From an uncultured Flavobacterium sp. (GTDB lineage: Bacteria > Bacteroidota > Bacteroidia > Flavobacteriales > Flavobacteriaceae): DNA of 64,000 nucleotides. Positions within the stretch are counted from its first letter, which is position 1. Each line of letters starts with the position of its first letter. Position numbers and translations under genes: made by a program. The notes under the pieces are model-generated. The model had not been told where the DNA came from. It saw only the letters and a list, made by a program, of their open reading frames with translations, and searched no databases. Below, in pieces: positions 59,665 to 64,000 of this stretch. The stretch lies in NCBI RefSeq assembly GCF_963422545.1, contig NZ_OY730232.1:124001-188000 (forward strand). The letters are read 5' to 3'.

Positions 59665-62600
59665 TTAATTCCAAATCACCTGTAAACTAACACTTACTAT
59701 ACTAGCAGCATTTAAAAAAATTGTCGTCAGTTTATCTCCTTGACCAGCAGGAAATACGACTGTAACAACCTGATTATATGTTAATCCATTTGTACGTTTA
59801 AAATTTACAGTAAAATTTAGTGTTGCTCCATTATGATTTGTACCAGAAGCACAAGCGTCTATACTAAAATCTTTGGTTGAAGTATTGAAGAAATATTCAT
59901 ACTGAAAAGTGACTGGTTGAGGAATTAGAGTACATGTACCATTGGCGTTGGCTGTTAATTGGCCATTCGTACCCATATCTAATATGGCTTTATTATCTGC
60001 ATCTGCCTGAGAGCTCGTTGAACTATATTTGGCAGAAGGTACAGTATACGTAACTAAACCGCCTTCATAACCAGTCGCGCAATTATTTCTTTTGAAAGTT
60101 CCCGACATACCAGCACTATGATAAGTACAAGGCTCTTCGTTTGCCAATTGTTGTCCATAAGCATTCACTTCATCTTGCGCTAATTGATCTGCCTTTGCTT
60201 GCGATTGATCACTAGTATATTTGCCATACGGTACAGTATAGACATGTATTCCAGGATCTGTATTGACAGGACAAGTATTTCCGACAAATCTTACACTAAG
60301 GGCCGCATTACTAAAAGTACAAATACCATTACCAGGTGTATTAGCATAGGCCTGCCCATTATTATTAACATCATCCCGGGCCAATTGATCTGCAGCCGCT
60401 TGCGAACTTGTTGAACTATATCTTCCAGCAGGAACCGTATATACAGCCACAGAACCAACTCCGCCTGCAGCACAATTATTTCTGGTAAACGATCCGCTTG
60501 TAGCTATATTGCTAAAGGTACAGATACCATTACCAGGCGTATTGGCATAAGTCTGCCCATTGTTGTTAACGTCATCCTGAGCCAATGCATCTGCGCCTGC
60601 TTGCGAACTTGAATAATGCTTGCCAGCAGGAACCGTATACACCACTGTCGAACCAACTCCGCCTGCAGCACAATTATTCTTGGTAAACGATCCACTTTTG
60701 GCAATATTGCTAAAAGTACATGTAGCGGTACCAACTGTATTGGCATAGGCCTGTCCATTATTATTAATATCATCCTGAGCCAATGCATCTGCAGCTGCTT
60801 GCGAAGCTGTGGATGTATGTTTACCAGCAGGAACTGTATAGGTCACAATTGAACCAATTCCACCTATAGGACAATTATTCTTGGGAAACAATCCGCTTGT
60901 TGCAACATTGCTAAAAGTACAGGTACCATTAGTCCCTGTATTGGCATAGGCCAACCCATTATTATTAACGTCATCTTGAGCCTTTGCATCTGCCTCTGCC
61001 TGTGAGGCTCCACTATATTTACCCGCAGGAACCGTATATACAACCACAGAACCAACTCCGCCCACGGCACAATTGTTCTTGGTAAACGATCCACTTTTGG
61101 CAATACTGCTAAAAGTACAAGAGCCATTAGTACCTGTATTGGCATAGATTAGTCCATTAATATTAATGTCATCTTGAGCCTTTGCGTCTGCCTCTGCTTG
61201 CGAGAATCCATTATATTTACCCGCAGGAACCGTATATACAACCACAGAACCAACTCCGCCTACAGCGCAATTGTTCTTAGTAAAGGATCCGCTTTTGGCA
61301 ATACTGCTAAAAGTACACGTACCATTAGTATCTGCATTAGCATAGGCCTGCCCATTGCTGTTAACGTCATCTTGAGCCTTTGCATCTGCGGCGGCTTGTG
61401 AGGCGGCACTATGTCTTCCCGCAGGAACTGTATATACCACTACAGAACCAACTCCGCCTGCAGCACAATTATTCTTGGTAAACGATCCGCTCTTGGCAAC
61501 ACTTTTATATAGCATAATACTTGTTGAAGTGTTATCGCTGCAATCAACTTGCTGTCCTTTGTAGTTATAACAATATTTTTGAAGAACATTCAGATCTTTA
61601 TCTTTAACAAATTTTAATCTCCCCAAAGCATCATATTCGTAGTAAGACGTTATTCCTTTAGGATCCGTAATACTGGTTACTCCCACCGATGGATTATAGG
61701 TATAGGTGGAAATAAAAGCATTTGGCAATGAAGTCCTAAATGCATTTAAGTCATTTCTTAATAATTGTTCAGTACAAAAGCCTGACATACAATTATCATT
61801 GTCTGCATTTGAGAGTGTCTGTAAATTTGTTATAGTTCCGGTAGAAATAGTAGAATAAGCCGTATTTTCAATTTTAGCAATAGGTTGTGTTTTATTATAC
61901 CCCCAAATAATAGAAACAGGAGTTCCACCTTCAGGTGTATACTGCAGAATATTTCCCTTGTCATCATATTGATCGTAAGTGATTTTTTTATCCAGATTAG
62001 TATCTATATCTGCTAATCCTTTGTTGGCATAAACAAATCTGGGCAGTAATAGATTGCTGGTTGCACTGCTCTTGTCATAAGCTGTTAATTGTTCTGACAA
62101 TTTAGATCCACCTATTAAAGTTTGGGTTTTGAGAGGCGGAATAATTATGTTAGCGGCTCGCAAATCGTTTACAAAAGGCTGACTTGCCATTTCTGGATCC
62201 TGAGCATAATAATATTTAGTTTCGAATGTTTCTTGCTTTGAATCTGTTGTGGTTTGGGAACTTATCTGTAAATGGGCCGGATTGGTATAATTGTAATTAA
62301 TCTTTGTTGTTATTGGATTTAATCCATCTACATCATATACGTCTTCCGTTGTTGATTTTAAATAATGCCACTGGGAGCGTATTATATATTTCGTAATATC
62401 ATAAGCCTTAATTTTGTCAATTACCGTCCAGCTGCTTCCTGAATAAAAATCACGTTGGCTGATGCTATAGCCAAAACGTGCTTTATTTATTATAGGATTT
62501 ATATCATAAGTATTTACTACCTTTTTAGTAGTTATATAACTACTGCCATTTTTATAAAAATATTGCGTTTCTATTTCATTTCCGGTATCAAAAGTGGTAT

Positions 62601-64000
62601 TAAAAGGAGTACCGGGCACATATCTTCCGCGCAGTGGCATCGCAATTTCTATTGGGGTAATAGTGAATTTATGCAAGATACCTCCTGCTTCAAAATTATC
62701 ACCAATACCTTCTACAACCGAGCTATAACCAATATGGCTGTTTTGTTTCGTATATAAAGAATACAAAGTACTTGAGGTTAATGAAATGATATCGGTATTG
62801 GAAAGTGAATATGTGGGATCACCAGACCAGGTACTAGCTGTCCAATCATTGTATGTTTTTAATGTTATAAGGGGGACGGGAGATTCCGTAACACCGCTTG
62901 AACAAGTTAAACAGGAAAGAGTACCATAGTAATACTTCTTTACATCTTGTTTACCGCTACTATAATTGGAGATCATTTTAGATAATCGCTGTCCACCAAC
63001 TTCAATATTTGCAGGAACTGAGGTTGGATTTTGATCATAGTAAGATGTACTGAAATCACCTCTTACGCATTCAAATGGAACTCCTACTTTAAATCGATAT
63101 TTCTTTCCCGGTTGTAGGTCAATGTAATGTTGAGAGGCAACAATTGGAGCAGCAGTTACAGAACTACTTGGGTCATATCTTTTAAAACCACTTACGTCTA
63201 TGATATACATTCCTTCACCATCTACAGGTGTCGTAAATACATCAGATCCACTCTCTGCAACTTCAACAGCTAAACTTGCTTTTGTTTTATCTGGCCAGCC
63301 AGCCTCTCCACAGTTAGGTCTTTTCCCAGCACTAAAATAAAGGGGCACTTTTTCCTGATAATAGGGAATTATCTCCGTAGTCACTGTTTCGCTTCGTGAA
63401 AACTGATCAGCTGCATTTCCTAGGCTAATCGATAACCCTTTTTTAGATGGATACACTAACTTTGTACCGTAATAAGAATGAGGTTCATAAATTAATTCAT
63501 TAGACCCTCCTGTAGGATATGTGATGTTTTTTAATAATCCGTTTTTGCTGTAAAGCCCATTTGGTTTTTTATTTCCGCCAACATCAGCAAAAAAGTTTTT
63601 TAGCATTTCTGAAGAAAAACTACTTCCTAAAAGATAATAATCATCATTACTTACTAAATAATTATTACTACTGGCTCCATTGAAATATCCCCAATAATCT
63701 TGTGCATAAGAAAACCTTGGAGGAATTTTATCATAATCATAGTAGGTAAATAGATGGGGAGGTTTACTAACACTGCCATTCATTTCAGTAACACTTGTTA
63801 GAAATAATCTTTTCCCGTATTGAGGCTCATAAAATATATGTGGATTACTATATTGATCTGCCATGGTAGTTGTCACTATATTATAACCCAATACAATTTT
63901 CTTAATACTTTTTTGATTACTATCCTCAATTTCGATACTCTCAATTTTTTTTGTATTAGAAGCAGCATCCCTGTCCGCATATATAAAACTGACTTTTCCT
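59665..64000 (-). CDS. Large surface protein with YD motifs and eight DUF5977-type repeats (5' end beyond the window)
   Basis: At least 1444 residues. The frame remains open to the window edge at 63999 (upstream residues include GKVSFIYADRDAAS and IEIEDSNQKSIKK), so the apparent start at 63891 (a TTG) is not the real one. The visible N-terminal part has FSYAQDYWGYFNGASSNNY, typical of flavobacterial RHS-like companions. A central YD segment (YYEYDALGRLKFVKD) leads into eight repeats of about 66 residues, then a final 75-residue beta-rich domain. It lies 34 bp upstream of the RHS toxin gene in the same direction, so the two are probably a unit. Confidence 0.8.
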   Translation of the reverse strand, partial: GKVSFIYADRDAASNTKKIESIEIEDSNQKSIKKIVLGYNIVTTTMADQYSNPHIFYEPQYGKRLFLTSVTEMNGSVSKPPHLFTYYDYDKIPPRFSYAQDYWGYFNGASSNNYLVSNDDYYLLGSSFSSEMLKNFFADVGGNKKPNGLYSKNGLLKNITYPTGGSNELIYEPHSYYGTKLVYPSKKGLSISLGNAADQFSRSETVTTEIIPYYQEKVPLYFSAGKRPNCGEAGWPDKTKASLAVEVAESGSDVFTTPVDGEGMYIIDVSGFKRYDPSSSVTAAPIVASQHYIDLQPGKKYRFKVGVPFECVRGDFSTSYYDQNPTSVPANIEVGGQRLSKMISNYSSGKQDVKKYYYGTLSCLTCSSGVTESPVPLITLKTYNDWTASTWSGDPTYSLSNTDIISLTSSTLYSLYTKQNSHIGYSSVVEGIGDNFEAGGILHKFTITPIEIAMPLRGRYVPGTPFNTTFDTGNEIETQYFYKNGSSYITTKKVVNTYDINPIINKARFGYSISQRDFYSGSSWTVIDKIKAYDITKYIIRSQWHYLKSTTEDVYDVDGLNPITTKINYNYTNPAHLQISSQTTTDSKQETFETKYYYAQDPEMASQPFVNDLRAANIIIPPLKTQTLIGGSKLSEQLTAYDKSSATSNLLLPRFVYANKGLADIDTNLDKKITYDQYDDKGNILQYTPEGGTPVSIIWGYNKTQPIAKIENTAYSTISTGTITNLQTLSNADNDNCMSGFCTEQLLRNDLNAFRTSLPNAFISTYTYNPSVGVTSITDPKGITSYYEYDALGRLKFVKDKDLNVLQKYCYNYKGQQVDCSDNTSTSIMLYKSVAKSGSFTKNNCAAGGVGSVVVYTVPAGRHSAASQAAADAKAQDDVNSNGQAYANADTNGTCTFSSIAKSGSFTKNNCAVGGVGSVVVYTVPAGKYNGFSQAEADAKAQDDININGLIYANTGTNGSCTFSSIAKSGSFTKNNCAVGGVGSVVVYTVPAGKYSGASQAEADAKAQDDVNNNGLAYANTGTNGTCTFSNVATSGLFPKNNCPIGGIGSIVTYTVPAGKHTSTASQAAADALAQDDINNNGQAYANTVGTATCTFSNIAKSGSFTKNNCAAGGVGSTVVYTVPAGKHYSSSQAGADALAQDDVNNNGQTYANTPGNGICTFSNIATSGSFTRNNCAAGGVGSVAVYTVPAGRYSSTSSQAAADQLARDDVNNNGQAYANTPGNGICTFSNAALSVRFVGNTCPVNTDPGIHVYTVPYGKYTSDQSQAKADQLAQDEVNAYGQQLANEEPCTYHSAGMSGTFKRNNCATGYEGGLVTYTVPSAKYSSTSSQADADNKAILDMGTNGQLTANANGTCTLIPQPVTFQYEYFFNTSTKDFSIDACASGTNHNGATLNFTVNFKRTNGLTYNQVVTVVFPAGQGDKLTTIFLNAASIVSVSLQVIWN
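59930..61512 (-). repeat. Eight ~198-bp tandem coding repeats (DUF5977-type)
   Basis: Each unit encodes KSGSFTKNNC, GGVGSVVVYTVPAGK, SQAAADA-AQDDVN-NGQAYAN and a final TCTFS. Two Cys per unit are conserved. Units 1-3 and 5-6 (counted from the N-terminus) are very similar; unit 4 and especially 7 and 8 are diverged, so the array expanded from its N-terminal side or was homogenised there. Confidence 0.85.

Noticed and set aside
59930..61512. CRISPR-like array
   Set aside because: The repeats are about 198 bp, in frame and protein-coding, without short direct repeats separated by unique spacers. No CRISPR array is seen in the window.
63889..63891. Start codon of the DUF5977-repeat protein
   Set aside because: It is a TTG inside a frame that remains open to the window edge with coding-like residues, so the gene is partial.

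Overview
The window is chromosomal DNA of a Bacteroidota species, almost certainly Flavobacterium or a close relative. The evidence is: AT-rich DNA, few Shine-Dalgarno sites, TAnnTTTG (-7) promoter boxes upstream of several genes, SusC/SusD outer-membrane pairs, Bacteroidota-type Hcp (TssD), DUF5977/DUF6443 RHS proteins, and a copy pair of a hairpin element resembling the Flavo-1 RNA motif. The last gene runs off the right edge.

Layout. (1) 0.2-11 kb is mostly housekeeping: dihydrolipoyl dehydrogenase, an Lrp/AsnC regulator divergent from a methionine gamma-lyase-like PLP enzyme, an APC amino-acid permease and a very large FAD/Fe-S dehydrogenase of the YdiJ/D-lactate type, separated by repeat-rich spacers. 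(2) 11.3-13.5 kb holds a likely type VI secretion effector: an Hcp domain fused to a cysteine-protease-like domain, overlapping a lipoprotein gene that is its candidate immunity partner. (3) 13.7-30.1 kb is a coherent peptidoglycan (MurNAc/anhydro-MurNAc) recycling locus: DeoR-type regulator with three operator-like palindromes, SusC/SusD, MurQ, sodium symporter, AnmK, NagX-like membrane acyltransferase, a DigH/YngK-type glycosidase (frameshifted here), an AmpG-like permease, TPR protein, GNAT and NagZ. (4) 30.2-40.5 kb is core: peroxiredoxin, thioredoxin and a small partner, a VirK/YbjX (DUF535) protein, then a tightly packed run tpx, dgkA, ftsK, lolA-like, lptF/G-like, ribB (with a GTP cyclohydrolase II domain lacking its zinc cysteines), thioesterase.

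(5) 40.5-54 kb is an accessory island. Two tRNA-Ser(TGA) genes, each inside a duplicated block of about 320 bp, flank a tyrosine recombinase. Beyond the second copy lie genes typical of Bacteroidota integrative elements (HTH, RteC-like, paralogous conjugative-element proteins), then an AAA+ ATPase and a subtilisin-like protease facing each other. That pair matches the composition of the ietAS anti-phage system but is convergent. After it come a small Trp/Gly-rich protein, a secreted protein, a PAS-LuxR regulator and a decayed IS1-family transposase. Two degenerate direct repeats (about 49.7 and 53.05 kb) look like old attachment sites.

(6) 54.1-64 kb is a polymorphic-toxin locus on the minus strand: a large surface protein with eight DUF5977-type repeats (5' end outside the window), an RHS protein ending in a JAB-like metallopeptidase toxin, its overlapping lipoprotein immunity candidate, then a start-less second toxin tail with an HExxH motif and its own overlapping lipoprotein immunity candidate.

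All calls come from reading the sequence and translations. No database search was run, so family names are recognition-based and functions are inferred unless stated otherwise.
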